Assembly: GCF_020283565.1 (NCBI RefSeq)
Contig: NC_060059.1
Span: 52,395,157 to 52,459,156 of the forward strand
DNA: 64,000 bases
DNA from: Trifolium pratense
Taxonomy: Eukaryota; Streptophyta; Magnoliopsida; Fabales; Fabaceae
Direction of reading: 5' to 3'
Shown here: positions 1 to 10,101 of the stretch, in pieces
How the letters are laid out: each line of letters begins with the position of its first letter
Numbering within the stretch: the stretch's first letter is position 1
Position numbers and translations under genes: made by a program
The notes under the pieces: model-generated
The model's input: the letters and a program-made list of their open reading frames with translations, nothing else
Told to the model about the DNA's origin: nothing
Databases searched by the model: none

Positions 1-2890
1 TAGTGCGCGACGATCTTTCTTACAACTCATTTGTCTCTTATGTGGGTGGGTTGCGTGGAACAAAAGAAATCAGAGACTATTCAGAAATTCAAAGTGTTCG
101 CTACCTTAACTGTTGGACAAGGTCAAATTATATTCATATCGGTGGTTAAAGACATTGAACTTTAATTTAGTTTCAAACTTTCATAGTTGGTAGCCGAGCC
201 CGTTTACTTTTTTTTTACCAAAAGAAATGGATATTCATTCACTCCAGTAATCGATAGAGTACATCGGATGCAAATATAAATTCAACATCGCTAAAAATAA
301 AAAGGATGCATCTGCGAACAAACTCACCACATCCAAGTTAATAACATACACACCGGCAAAATGCCTAAAATAATATGATAAAATTAAAGTTACCGGAATG
401 TCCATGCTTCCGGATCTATAACGTTGATGCTCAAATCATTGATGAAATCTTCAATTGATTGAAGTTGATTTTTCAATATGAACTGAACGAACACCGCAAC
501 AAGACGGGAAATCAACAATCTTCTATTTTTATCATTTTTTGCAGATAATTTGGTCCCTCTATTTTAAAATATGACAGTTTTAATTTAGTCTTCCTATCAT
601 AATTTTTAACTATAAATTGGCGACGTGATTTGTTTTAAACGACGTGACATATGATCTGATGATGAAAAAATACCAATATCGATGAAATTGTAAGAAAAAT
701 CATTCATGAAGTTAATTTAAAACATGTTGTATCACCATATTTCAAACAAAATATGTGTTGAGGGGACCAAAAACATCAAATTTGAAAATAGGGGGACCAA
801 TTCCGAAAAATGGTGAAAACGTGGGACCAAAACTGCAATTAAGAAAGGAAAAAACTTTAAAAAATCATAAAAAAAACAAGAGGGCTAAGATCATGATTAG
901 AGGTGTACACTCCTATAAAGTTTAAGGAATATTTAATGACATTTGCTTTTGATATTTAAGATAATTGAATTATATTTGAAATTATATTTCAATTCAAAGT
1001 TTATAATGACACAATTATTTTACGTAACCCTAGGATGAAAATGGGTAGGGTATAATATATAAATATTTTTTATTTAGGTCATTTTTTTTTAAATTTTATC
1101 CAATTTCACGGCATTCCACGGACTTTTGTTCTTTGACACGGCTTGGTTTTTTTTTCCTTTTCTTTAATGTTCATTTTCTATAGGGATCATCTAAAAAGTA
1201 ACGTGTTTTAAATGGACTCTATGACTAACATAAATGTTATGAGTCAATTTTTTTCATCTATTCATCTATCACGTAAAGGAGCTGGATGAAATAAAAGTTT
1301 CACGTTAGAGACGTTCATAAATGAACGTGAACTATAACCGTTAGCCTTTCAAGCTAACGACGCGGGCTCGATTTTCTTCTACCCACTTATATCCTATTTT
1401 CTATTTGTTCTATTCGAATATATCTTTTTCTAATACAGAATAGATTTGATTACTAAATATAAAATGAATTTGATTAATAAATTTAGATTCAGCCCGAGAC
1501 CATTCACCCAAGTATTTTTTCTATAAATAATGTTAGTTGTTAATATTACAATGTTATATTAATTTTTTTCTCCTTAACCCTGAACCATTCGCCGAAGTAT
1601 AATGTGACGCCAACAGTGTTCAAATTAATGCATCAGCTGGGTTTGCATTTGTCCACAGCAGAAAATTCTCACAGGAAGTTTTTGGTGGTAAACGTTTGCC
1701 CCTCTTGTCATGTACCCCCAAAACTGTGTTAAAATCACGAACGGAAATCTAAGGACTGATGTATTATTTTAATTTGTTTATTTATTTTTGAAATTGTGAA
1801 ATTTATCTAACAAATAAATCATATATTCTCAAAAATCTTGTATGCAATTTCTATTAATTTATATATTTTAGGTATGTAATTTAATATTAAATCTTTAGTT
1901 TTATATTTCAATAAATTATGATCAATTTTGTATATTATATTTCATTAAATTCTGGATTTTTAATTTTTTTTAAAATATTTTTTTGGTACATCTCGATTTA
2001 TAAATTTTTTTGAATCATAAATAGAAATACACCATAACAAGAGTCATATATTTTTTTTTGTTGATGAGTCATGTTTCTTTTGGCACCTTTTATTTTGTCT
2101 TTTTTTTTGTGACATATTAAAATATAAAATTGAGATATATTCAATGGTGTTTTGTGGTTGTAGCACCCTAGCTACACCACCTTTTGTTTAAAAAAATAAA
2201 ATAAAATTGAGATATATTTATTATTAAAAAATTGAAAAACTCTAGAATTAAAGTTTGAAATTTAATTATTTTTTTTAAAATAAATTGAAATTTATGTTGA
2301 TCATATATACAAATTTTAATATTCAAATTAATATTGTAACAAAAAAAATTCCCACGAGAAATTTTATTCGTCTTGTTCTTGTAATTATTTTTATACTACT
2401 ACTACTAACATTTTTTTTTGAAGCATACTACTACTAACATAAATAATAAGAATATAGAGTTATAACACAAGCAATATATAAAAAAATAATAACATTTTTT
2501 TAGGAAGACAATATATATTATGTCAAATACAAATATTTTTATTTTCTTTTTTATGTATATATAAATGGATTGGTTTTCTGACTTTTCTCTATTAAGGGAG
2601 CGCTTTCCTTTTAAATTTTTACCGGAATTAAAAAAATAGGGGATGTAAAGCCAATCATATTCATATCATATCATATCATATACTACTAAAAAAAGACAAA
2701 TTCTAAACTAGGGAATTAAATTGTTATAGGGTATTTTTATTTATGGAAGTATTTTTCTCTTTCCACCATTAGATTTAAAATAATGGCTAAGATTAATTGT
2801 TGAGAGAGATTGAGACAAATAGAAATTGAGAGATCCAAATCCGACGTACTGTAAAATATTTTAATTTTCCTAAAAACTATTTTACAATTG
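1..2890. other. AT-rich intergenic DNA without a recognisable gene
   Basis: I find no convincing open reading frame, RNA gene or complete element in this stretch apart from the degenerate repeat listed at 536-850. It is AT-rich with long A and T runs and short TATA/ATCAT repeats, for example around 2655-2685. It lies downstream of the 3' end of the minus-strand LBD gene. Decayed TE fragments are likely but I cannot delimit them by eye. Confidence 0.6.
536..850. repeat. Degenerate MITE-like inverted repeat rich in GGTCCC
   Basis: The left side reads TTGCAGATAATTTGGTCCCT and the right side, reverse-complemented, reads TTGCAGTTTTGGTCCC. Further GGGGACCAA copies lie between. The arms match only partly and I found no clear target duplication, so this is an old element or fragment. 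GGTCCC-bearing repeats are common in legume intergenic DNA; assignment to a named family is not possible from the sequence alone. Confidence 0.35.
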
Positions 2891-3048
2891 AGTTTAATTG
2901 ATATGCACCGACAGTGTAAAATAGTTTTGCACAATCGTCCAATAAACAACCATTATTGGGTGGAGTGGGGTGATGTGGCGAAAAACATGATTGGTATTGG
3001 TTGACAGTGTGAAATTATTTTACACCGTCGATGCATATCAATTAAATC
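2891..3048. mobile_element. MITE with about 40-bp terminal inverted repeats
   Basis: The left arm (from 2893) reads TTTAATTGATATGCACCGAC and continues GTGTAAAATAG. The reverse complement of the right arm (ending near 3046) reads TTTAATTGATATGCATCGAC and continues GTGTAAAATAA. The arms enclose about 75 bp of non-coding DNA. The size and absence of an ORF fit a miniature inverted-repeat element. TSD not resolved. It lies about 280 bp downstream of the LBD gene stop codon. Confidence 0.7.
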
Positions 3049-3324
3049 CTTTAAAATTTTATAGCTTTTCCGTGTTTTAAGTCAGTAAAGTCAAAAAGAA
3101 AAGTATCATACATTGCAACATTAACACTTTGAATTTTGAATAAGACAAGTAATAAATGGTTACCAAAAAAAAAGTAGCAAATGAACAAATCAATCATCAA
3201 TGTTTCATTACTACAAAATCAATCAGAACTAATTTAAAAATTGCTCAAAATTTGCTAAATCTAGTAACACAATATAAAATCTCCAAATCAATTGAGTTTT
3301 TGAATTTCAATCATAAACAAATAA

Positions 3325-4251
3325 TCAATTGGAGTAATTAAGAGCTTGACTAGGCCATTGAAAGTGCTCCATCTCCATGTTGTTACCCTGTGGTAGTGGC
3401 AAAGAACTTAAGTTGGATTCAGCTTCAAATTGTTGATTTTGGAATTTATAATAAGCAATTTGAGTTTGGATTTTGGCCAACTCAACTTCTGTTTCATGGA
3501 TTTGTTGATACAATTTAGAGATAATCCCAACACATCCATAAACCGGATCTTGAATCCTACATTGTGCTTCTAAATACAAAGTATTTGCAGCTTGCTCTCT
3601 TACACAATAAGGCAATTGCTGCAAAATTAAAATTTTACAAGGTGGTGATTATCTTAAAAAATGCAAATTATATAACATATAATAATAATAATAACATTTT
3701 TAACAACTTTAATGTGACCTTGGTTCAAAATAAAAATAGTTCATAACAAATTTTTTTTTTCAACTTTTATATTCTTTCAACGCTATAATATTATGTTATT
3801 ACATTCTAATAATATTAATACAGTGATTATAATAATTTGGAAGCATAGAAAAAACATTTATTAATTTTTAAAAATACACATTATTTGTTATTCTTTCTAC
3901 AAAACTTTTTAAAATAAGTTGATGTAAAATGATGTTTTGCACATATCAATCTATATATAAAAAAATGCGTCTAATAGTATGCTCAAATGATTGTGATTTG
4001 TGACCAATAAAGATTTTCCCAATAATACATAGTACTAGATACTAAATATATGAATATATTGTTATTAGTAAAAGAATTTAATAAATTATTATAAGTACCT
4101 GAAGCATTTTTCCAACATTACTACCACCATAGATTCGATGAACAGAAGCAAATTTTTGAGGATCATTGGGAGGGAAATAGGGAGAGAAAATGCAATCAGA
4201 AGGGCACCTTCTTCTTTGACTCTTGCAAGCTGCACACCTACCATAAATCAT
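3325..4251 (-). CDS. LOB-domain (LBD/AS2-like) transcription factor, two exons
   Basis: Join of exon 1 at 4099-4251 and exon 2 at 3325-3618 gives 148 aa, with a 480-bp intron bordered by GT (4098-4097) and AG (3620-3619). Exon 1 encodes the plant-specific zinc-finger-like C block C-x2-C-x6-C-x3-C (RCAACKSQRRRCPSDC) at residues 6-20, then the GAS-type block FASVHRIYGGSNVGKMLQ. Exon 2 carries the rest of the LOB domain, including DPVYGCVG and a leucine-zipper-like coiled coil (SKLYQQIHETEVELAKIQTQI region), then a short divergent tail. The intron sits just after the GAS block, where LBD genes usually have it. Family members are nuclear DNA-binding regulators of lateral organ development. The short protein and its tail suggest the LBD1/LBD23/LBD24 group; the exact orthologue is not determined. 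It is the only clear host gene here. Confidence 0.93.
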
Positions 4252-4571
4252 GATGTCAAAATCAAAATCTTAATTTGTATAAAGAATAAAAATCCAAAGA
4301 AAGATTTTTGCTCTTGTAAAGAGAAGGAAATCTTGCACAAAATTTGATGAATTATTTGCCTAAAGATGAATATTTGTATTGTAGATACTAGGTTTATTAA
4401 GGAAATCCCAACGGCTATATTACAATGTTGAAGATGGAAAGTTTTGTGCATAAAGAGTGTGAAAGAATTTTGGGCATGCATCAAGGCAATAAACAAGAAT
4501 GGCAAGTAATAACTTATACTTATGCTCACACCATATTTGTTACTCATTCTAATAAATTTTAAATTCAATCG
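4252..4571 (-). promoter_or_regulatory. Upstream (promoter) region of the LBD gene
   Basis: This is the 320 bp between the LBD start codon and the SINE. It is AT-rich, with several TATA-like stretches (for example TTTATAC near 4275 read on the minus strand), but no single TATA box stands out. Any longer promoter has been displaced by the SINE at 4572 and the MULE from about 4825. Confidence 0.35.
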
Positions 4572-4720
4572 TTCCATATGAATTTAGTTTAGTTGGCAGA
4601 ATTTAGTTTAGTTGGCAAGAACATTACATTATACAGGAGGTCGGAGTTCGAACCTTGATCATCCAATTTATCAATCTTAAGAGTAGAATTTCTAGCAGTT
4701 AGGCTACTTGACCAAAAAAA
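4572..4720 (+). mobile_element. tRNA-derived SINE with 14-bp target-site duplication
   Basis: A pol-III box-A-like sequence (TTTAGTTTAGTTGGC, about 4602-4616) is followed by box B GAGTTCGAACC (4644-4654), then the plant SINE-like tail CTAGCAGTTAGGCTACTTGACC and an A run. The flanks TTTAAATTCAATCG (4558-4571) and TTTAAATGCAATCG (4722-4735) match at 13 of 14 positions, as expected of an LTR-independent retroposon. The start carries a 19-bp tandem duplication of AATTTAGTTTAGTTGGCAG (4581-4618). It is not a functional tRNA gene because no cloverleaf follows. Confidence 0.8.
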
Positions 4721-4906
4721 ATTTAAATGCAATCGAACTGTTTAAAATATGATATGAATAACTGTTTCGAACAAATGAATTCAATGAACAATCTTCTTCC
4801 GAATCACACTAAAGATCTATGAAGTTTTCTCTCCCGACCCCCCCCAATTCTTTTATACCCCCCGAAAATCCCATTTTGCCCCTTGCGGTATAAAATTTTT
4901 TTGCCA

Positions 4907-5295
4907 AACGACTTCGGTTTTTAGAAACCGCAGGCCTAGGACTTCGGTTAATATATAACCCGATCGCTGAAAGACTTCGGTGAACGTTAACCGAAGTGTT
5001 TCTGTATATAAATACTCTGCTGTCACTTCTTATTCTACACAAAACGAAATTTCAAAAAGGTTACGGAAAGAAGAACGATTTTTGACGCATTTGAGGCTTG
5101 AAATCAAGATTGAAGCATCATCTAATGGATTCAACACGCACCAAAGCACAAAACTCAGGTAACCACCGATTTAAATTCGTTTTTTCTTGCTATCATAGGC
5201 TCTGTTTTTCGCAGGTGTTCTGACAGTAACCCTTCGGGGAATATAAACCGAAGTCAAGTTATGTGACCTTCGGTTTATACGAACCGAAATGTTGA
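4907..5295. repeat. Left subterminal palindromic TTCGGT/ACCGAA repeats of the MULE
   Basis: Repeated hairpin-like units occur here: GACTTCGGTTTTTAGAAACC, ACTTCGGTTAATATATAACC and ACTTCGGTGAACGTTAACCG before the TATA box, and CCTTCGGGGAATATAAACCG and CCTTCGGTTTATACGAACCG in the first intron (5237-5286). Each pairs TTCGG with a nearby CCGAA. The same family recurs at 9516-9815 and in the PMD block at 57660-57915 and 60955-61375. Confidence 0.75.
5005..5014 (+). promoter_or_regulatory. Putative TATA box of the MULE gene
   Basis: TATATAAATA lies 120 bp upstream of the proposed ATG at 5125, immediately after the subterminal repeats. A start site near 5035 would give a 5' leader of about 90 nt. 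Confidence 0.55.
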
Positions 5296-5859
5296 TCCTC
5301 TGCGTTAGGCTTAGGCTTGGCTTGACTTCATATTGACTTATAAACTGTACTTCATATTGACTTGGCTTTATTTTGGCTTCATATTGACTTCATAGTGTCC
5401 TATGTGTTTAATTAGTGTTGTAATAGGATTGTAAATATTATGTGTGGTTGATTGATTGTTTTTTCATTTGCGTATGCTGTAGTTACGGAAGGCGAAATTA
5501 ACGAAGTTGTCGAAGTTAGGCGACCTGTTGTGCTTGGCCTTTTTGCAACGGCCATTGTTCCATCTGGTCAACCAAGAAGTCCTCCTAATGTGCCGCAACC
5601 GATAGAAATTGACACATCGTCTCATTTTGCGGCTGATAGGGAAGAGAACGACAGAGATGAGTTGATCAAATGGGCTCGAAGCGTGTCGCAAAGTTTAAGG
5701 TTCGCAATTATAGTTAGGCGATCCGATTCGGGCGAGAAGAGAAAGGCTCAATTGGTGTTAGAGTGTGAACGTAGTGGGAAGTATGTTCCAGCCAAGAAGA
5801 AGTTGAAATCCGATACCTCCGGAACAAGAAAATGTGAATGTCCTTTCCGACTCCGTGGG

Positions 5860-6616
5860 TAGGCATGGCAATGGGTACCCGCGGGTACGGTTTTTACCTT
5901 CCCCGTTCCCCATACCCGAATCATTGATAAATACCCGTTCCCCGCCCATTACCCGACGGGGATGAAAAATTGAACCCAAACCCCGTCCCAAATGGGTTCG
6001 GGTTTACCCAAATGGGTTCGGGTATCCCCGAACCTTGCCCTGTCCTGCTGAACCTTTCCCGAACCCAAAATTTTCCCGAACACTGACATACATACAATAC
6101 AAAAAATTTCAAATAATAAAGTACAAACCAAAATTTTAATGCATTAAACATACAAATGAAATGATATTCCAAAATATCAAACCAAAATTATCAAAACCAT
6201 AAATGAAACATAGCAATATAAGATGTGTAGAACTTGAAAAGTTTGGAATGGAATTGAGAGAGAAGGAATCATTACTGCTTGTTGGGAAGTGAAATTATTG
6301 GAAGTGAGAAAGAGAATTAGGTGGAGGTGGGAAGTGGCAAAGACGTGAAGTGAGAATTGGGAAGCGAGAAGATGAGTTATATGATTTGTGACATTTTAAA
6401 TAAATAGGGGTAATATAGTAATTTTATATAAACGGGCGGGTTCGGGGACAGGTTCGGGGTGGGTACAAATATCTCCGTTACCCGCCCCATCCCCATGTTT
6501 TGTAATCGGGGAAAACCCAAACCCGAACCCAAACCCAGTCAAATCGGTTTTTCCCCGTCAAATTCGGGGTGGGTTCGGGCGGGTACCCGCGGGTACGGGT
6601 TCTGTTGCCATGCCTA
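5860..6616. mobile_element. Non-autonomous hAT-type element in MULE exon 2
   Basis: The 757-bp insertion has inverted ends TAGGCATGGCAA (left) and TTGCCATGCCTA (right). Beyond these the arms share GGGTACCCGCGGGTACGG-like sequence and many CCCGAACCC/GGGTTCGGG repeats. It is flanked by a perfect 8-bp duplication TCCGTGGG at 5852-5859 and 6617-6624, the TSD length of hAT transposons. The TAGG-TGGCAA end fits plant hAT termini. The middle (about 6080-6420) is AT-rich and has no transposase ORF. The first three bases of the element form an in-frame TAG for the host MULE gene. Removing one TSD copy and the element would restore the frame. Confidence 0.9.
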
Positions 6617-8170
6617 TCCGTGGGTATTACAACAAGGCAACAAAACTATGGCGTTTGACTGTTGTCAACGGTATGCATAACCACGAGTTGGACAAAGGGC
6701 TTGAAGGGCATCTCGTGGCGGGGCGTTTGAAACCGCAAGAGAAGGATTTTATGGACGAGATGACAAGGAATGCGGTGGCTCCAAAAAACATATTGTCCAC
6801 ATTAAAGGAGAGAGATCCGGAAAACAAGACCTCTGCAAAGCAAGTGTACAACGCTCGTCATAGGTACAGAGTTAAAATGAGGGCGTCCATGACTGAGATG
6901 CAACACTTATGCAAGAAGCTTGATGATAACAAGTACTACTACAAGTATCGGACGGTTGTTGAAAATGGAGTAGAACATCTTCAAGATATATTCTTTGCAC
7001 ATCCGAGGTCCATAACTTTATTGAACTCTTTTCATACTGTGCTGATGATGGACTCCACATACAAAACCAGCAAGTACAAAATGCCGCTGTTTGAGATAGT
7101 CGGATTCACTTCGACCGAGAAGACATTCAACGTTGCTTTTGTCTGGCTCAGTAACGAAAAGGAAGACAACTTTATATGGGCTCTGCAACAACTACGTTGT
7201 TTGTTAAGGAGTGAGACAAATTTGCCGAAGGTTATCTTGACGGATCGAGATTTAGCTTTGATGAATGCTATTCCGGCTGTGTTTCCAGAAGCGGCGGCGT
7301 TGGTTTGTCGGTTCCATGTTAAGAAGAATGTGAGGACCAAGGCAACCGAGCTGGTCAAGGTGAGGGATGGGGAAAAGGTCAAGGCGGCGGACATGAGGGA
7401 AAGAGTCTGTTTGGCGTTCGAGGATGTGTTAGATTCGTCTACTGAGGCCGAGTATACTGAAAATGTTATGGCTTTTAGGAAGTTATGTGAGAGGTGGCCA
7501 AAATTTGTTCGGTACGTTGAAGAGACAATTTTGGACACCGACAAAGAGAAGCTCGTGAGTGCATGGGTGGACAAGTATATGCACATGGGCAACCATACGA
7601 CAAATAGAGTCGAAAGCGCACACGGTGTTTTGAAAAGTTACTTGACCGACGGTCTCGGTGATTTGGTGAAGGGTTGGGAATCGATTCACAGAATGTTAGG
7701 CAATCAATTCACCCAAGTGCAAACTGAATTTGGCCAGAACATGTCTGTGTATGGACACACATACCGGAAGAAAACACTTTACTCGACTTTGATGTTTAAA
7801 GTCTCTAGACGTGCAATGAGATACATCCACACTGAATCAAAAAGAGTCGAGTTTACTGGTATGGATAACATGAAGTGTGGTTGTCTGATGAGGACTAACT
7901 ACGGGCTGCCATGTGCGTGTTTGATTGCCAAGAAACTGCACCACAATAGGCCTATTAGACTCGATGAGGTTTACAAACATTGGAAGATAATTTATTTCCA
8001 AGATGAAGAAGTTGGTGGCGACGTCGAGGACGATTATGCGTGTACGACCGAGTGGCAAGCAATTCAGGTGCGTGTTTATTAAAGGCATAATACACATATT
8101 TTACGATTTTACGATCATTATGCGTTGGTTTTTAATTTTTAATGGCATATTTTTTTTTTGTTTGTTTTAG

Positions 8171-9205
8171 GAACGATTGAGGACAGCTGATGTAAGCATG
8201 AAAAATGAGATCCGAGATCAACTCCGCAAGATTGCGTATCCTACAACCACCGATGTGGAGCCTCCGACCACAAATGTAAAATCAAAAGGGGCTAAAAAGA
8301 AAAAGGTGGTCCGTGGAACAAGATCCACCAGCAGAGATAAGTCTCGATGGGAGCATGTTGAAGAATATTTCACGGAGACACAAGCGTCGCAATCGTCAAA
8401 GCCGTCTCCGTCAATTCCGTCCCACTCAAGGCCATCATCATCACAACCTACCGCATCAAACCCTATGCCTACGGTGTCTGAAGCTCCGCTCACTGTGTCC
8501 AACCCATTGCCACTAACCTCATCATCTCAAATTTTTGGAATTAACCACATGCCAAAATTCATGCATCCCTTCATTGAAGATATCATCAACGTGGACGGCG
8601 ACGGCTATTGTGGTTACCGTGCCGTTGCATTGGCTCAGAGAGGCAACGAAGATGATTTTGAACTGATACGGTGCAACATGAGCAGGGAGTTGCGATTGAA
8701 TAAGGATATGTATGTTGCTATATTTGGTTGCGAGGAGCGTTACCAATATATCTGTGATGCACTACTCCCACCCCCGAGGACGAGACAACTTACTAGTATT
8801 AGGAATAGTGTTGCACCGATGGATAAATGGTTCACGTTGCCGGATATGGGACATATCGTGGCCACCATATTGGATAGAGTAGTTGTTCAGCTCTCCATAC
8901 TTCAAAACGGCCCTTGTGAAACTTTTTTCCCATTGCGTTCCATTCCGTCACCAAACCCGTCTTCAAGGGTTATTTGCCTTGGCGCGTTACCGGATCACTA
9001 TGTTTTGGTAAAGCTTAAAGTTGGGTGTCCGATACCCAAATCAAACAAATCGTGGAAGCAATATTGTGCTAAACAAAGTTTGGGCTGGGAAGCTTCATTC
9101 ACATCTGCGCAGCATAAGTTCGAGGAGATGATGAGCACCGAGAACGTTGTCACCGTCAAAACAGTTGGTGCAGGCAGTAGAGAAACTCCGTTGGTGATTG
9201 ACTGA
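8171..9205 (+). CDS. Last exon of the MULE gene: OTU-like cysteine protease domain
   Basis: The acceptor TTTGTTTTAG ends at 8170 and phase is kept with the donor at 8067. About 115 residues of Lys-rich and then Ser/Pro-rich linker precede the OTU domain. The nucleophile motif is DGDGYCGYRAV (Cys codon 8609-8611, preceding Asp residues), and the general-base motif is DHYVLVKL (His 8996-8998), so all expected OTU catalytic residues are present. OTU proteases cleave ubiquitin or ubiquitin-like conjugates. In a transposon protein this could counter host ubiquitin- or SUMO-based control, but that is inference. The exon is downstream of the hAT stop and would not be translated from the normal start. 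Confidence 0.85.
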   Translation, partial: ERLRTADVSMKNEIRDQLRKIAYPTTTDVEPPTTNVKSKGAKKKKVVRGTRSTSRDKSRWEHVEEYFTETQASQSSKPSPSIPSHSRPSSSQPTASNPMPTVSEAPLTVSNPLPLTSSSQIFGINHMPKFMHPFIEDIINVDGDGYCGYRAVALAQRGNEDDFELIRCNMSRELRLNKDMYVAIFGCEERYQYICDALLPPPRTRQLTSIRNSVAPMDKWFTLPDMGHIVATILDRVVVQLSILQNGPCETFFPLRSIPSPNPSSRVICLGALPDHYVLVKLKVGCPIPKSNKSWKQYCAKQSLGWEASFTSAQHKFEEMMSTENVVTVKTVGAGSRETPLVID

Positions 9206-9515
9206 TCATTTGGCCTATTTTGATGTATTTTATGTTGTTATACATTTTGATGTAACGAACATCCATTTTGTAATGAAATGATTCGAGATGTAATGACATC
9301 CATTTTGTTATGAAACATATTGGAGTGATTTGGTGTTGTTTAATTGTTTGTGTCGATATAATGATATTGGTGTTTGAAATAATTTTAATGTTGTATACTT
9401 GTATGAAATTCTTTTCCAATATGAATGTGTCTGGATGAACAGCATTAACAATGGATTTCGCGTGGATGTCATTCCATGGAAGGTCGTGAGTTACAATATC
9501 ATTGGTTGTCATGAA
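9206..9515. other. 3' UTR region of the MULE gene
   Basis: AT-rich sequence with repeated TTTTGATGTA and TGTAATGA phrases and a possible plant polyadenylation context (TGTAATGAAATG). No other gene seen. Confidence 0.45.
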
Positions 9516-9815
9516 AATATATTTCGGTAAATAGGTACCGGAATTTACCCAGATTTCGGTAAATATCTGCCGAACCAGCCTATTTCCAGTGAACAACCGA
9601 AATTTTCGGTAGATTGGTACCGAAGTATGCTGTTATTCCGGCAAATAGTTACCGAACTAAATATTTCGGTAAACATCTGCCGAATCCTACAAATTCCAGT
9701 GAACCACTGAAATTTTCGGTAGATTGGTACCGAAATAAGGGGATATGACAGTCAACTTCGGTGAATATTAACCGAACGCATAAACTTCGGGGAATGCGAA
9801 CCGAAATGTGTTTAA
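9516..9815. repeat. Right subterminal palindromic TTCGGTA/TACCGAA array of the MULE
   Basis: Several units pair TTTCGGTAAATA with TACCG or TGCCGAA, such as ATTTCGGTAAATAGGTACCG and TTTTCGGTAGATTGGTACCG. They are separated by CCAGTGAACAACC and CCAGTGAACCACTG spacers. Two copies of TTTCGGTAGATTGGTACCGAA lie about 115 bp apart, so the array is tandem with a period near 115 bp. The CAGTGAACC spacer and period resemble the 109-bp repeats at 61110. Confidence 0.75.
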
Positions 9816-9870
9816 ATTTTCAACTGTTTACTGGGGGTATAAAAGAAAACTGGGGGGTAGAAAAGATGTA

Positions 9871-10101
9871 AGCATATGCCTAAAAACTTGTTAAAAATCA
9901 TATAAATAACTTAATCGATACGAACCCGTCAAATAATTTATAGTTGTGATTACACCGACACTTTTTGTGGTCGAGATTGGACCGACAATTTTTATTTTTT
10001 ATTTTTTATTTTTTTTGTGGTCAAGATTACACCGACATTTAGTTGTGGTTAAAATTACACCGACGAAATTATGTGGCCGTAATTAGATTGAATGTAGTAT
10101 A
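9871..10101. repeat. Short imperfect GTGGTCAAGATTACACCGAC repeats
   Basis: Between the MULE end and the Gypsy insertion there are four loose copies of a unit related to TTGTGGTCAAGATTACACCGAC, broken by a TATTTTT microsatellite (9990-10015). The reverse complement of ATTACACCGA recurs at about 57652 (TCGGTGTAAT), downstream of the PB1-like genes. This may be the left edge of the element or locus that continues at 56385. Confidence 0.5.

Larger units (their letters stand above)
5125..9205 (+). pseudogene. MULE transposase (FAR1-like) fused to an OTU domain, interrupted by a hAT insertion
   Basis: Exons inferred: 5125-5158, 5483-5859 continued at 6625-8067 after the hAT, and 8171-9205, with GT/AG borders and consistent phase (about 962 codons without the insertion). 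N-terminal: a FAR1-type DNA-binding domain, whose CEC pair (from KCECPF) lies before the insertion and HNH pair (MHNHEL) after it. Then comes the MULE transposase core: Asp at 7051-7053 (MMDSTYKTSKYKMPL), Asp at 7243-7245 (LTDRDLALMNAI) and probable catalytic Glu at 7612-7614 (NRVESAHGVLK). A SWIM-like finger follows (KCGCLMRTNYGLPCAC), with Cys where His is usual. The last exon encodes an OTU protease. The product would bind the element ends and catalyse cut-and-paste in the nucleus. The hAT adds TAG at the junction, so the gene is probably null. The first exon is short and inferred only from splice signals. Confidence 0.82.
4825..9864 (+). mobile_element. Mutator-like DNA transposon (MULE) carrying a transposase-OTU gene
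   Basis: Imperfect terminal inverted repeats bound the element. The left end reads TTTTCTCTCCCGACCCCC and then TTCTTTTATACCCCCCG; the right end, reverse-complemented, reads TTTTCTACCCCCCAG and then TTCTTTTATACCCCCAG. Just inside both ends are palindromic TTCGGT/ACCGAA repeats. The gene inside encodes a MULE transposase. A 9-bp TSD is expected; AGATCTATG (4813-4821) and AGATGTAAG (9864-9872) match at 7 of 9 but do not sit symmetrically with the arms, so the exact ends are uncertain by a few bases. A hAT-type element has inserted at 5860. Confidence 0.75.

Noticed and set aside
2150..2185. Imperfect hairpin GGTTGTAGCACCCTAGCTACACC
   Set aside because: Too short and isolated to assign to an element; no flanking duplication seen.
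4644..4654. B-box-like GAGTTCGAACC suggesting a tRNA gene
   Set aside because: No cloverleaf or acceptor stem forms; the A tail and 14-bp target duplication show it is a SINE.
4813..4821. AGATCTATG as MULE 9-bp target duplication with AGATGTAAG at 9864-9872
   Set aside because: Only 7 of 9 bases match and the position is not symmetrical with the inverted ends, so it is not claimed as a TSD.
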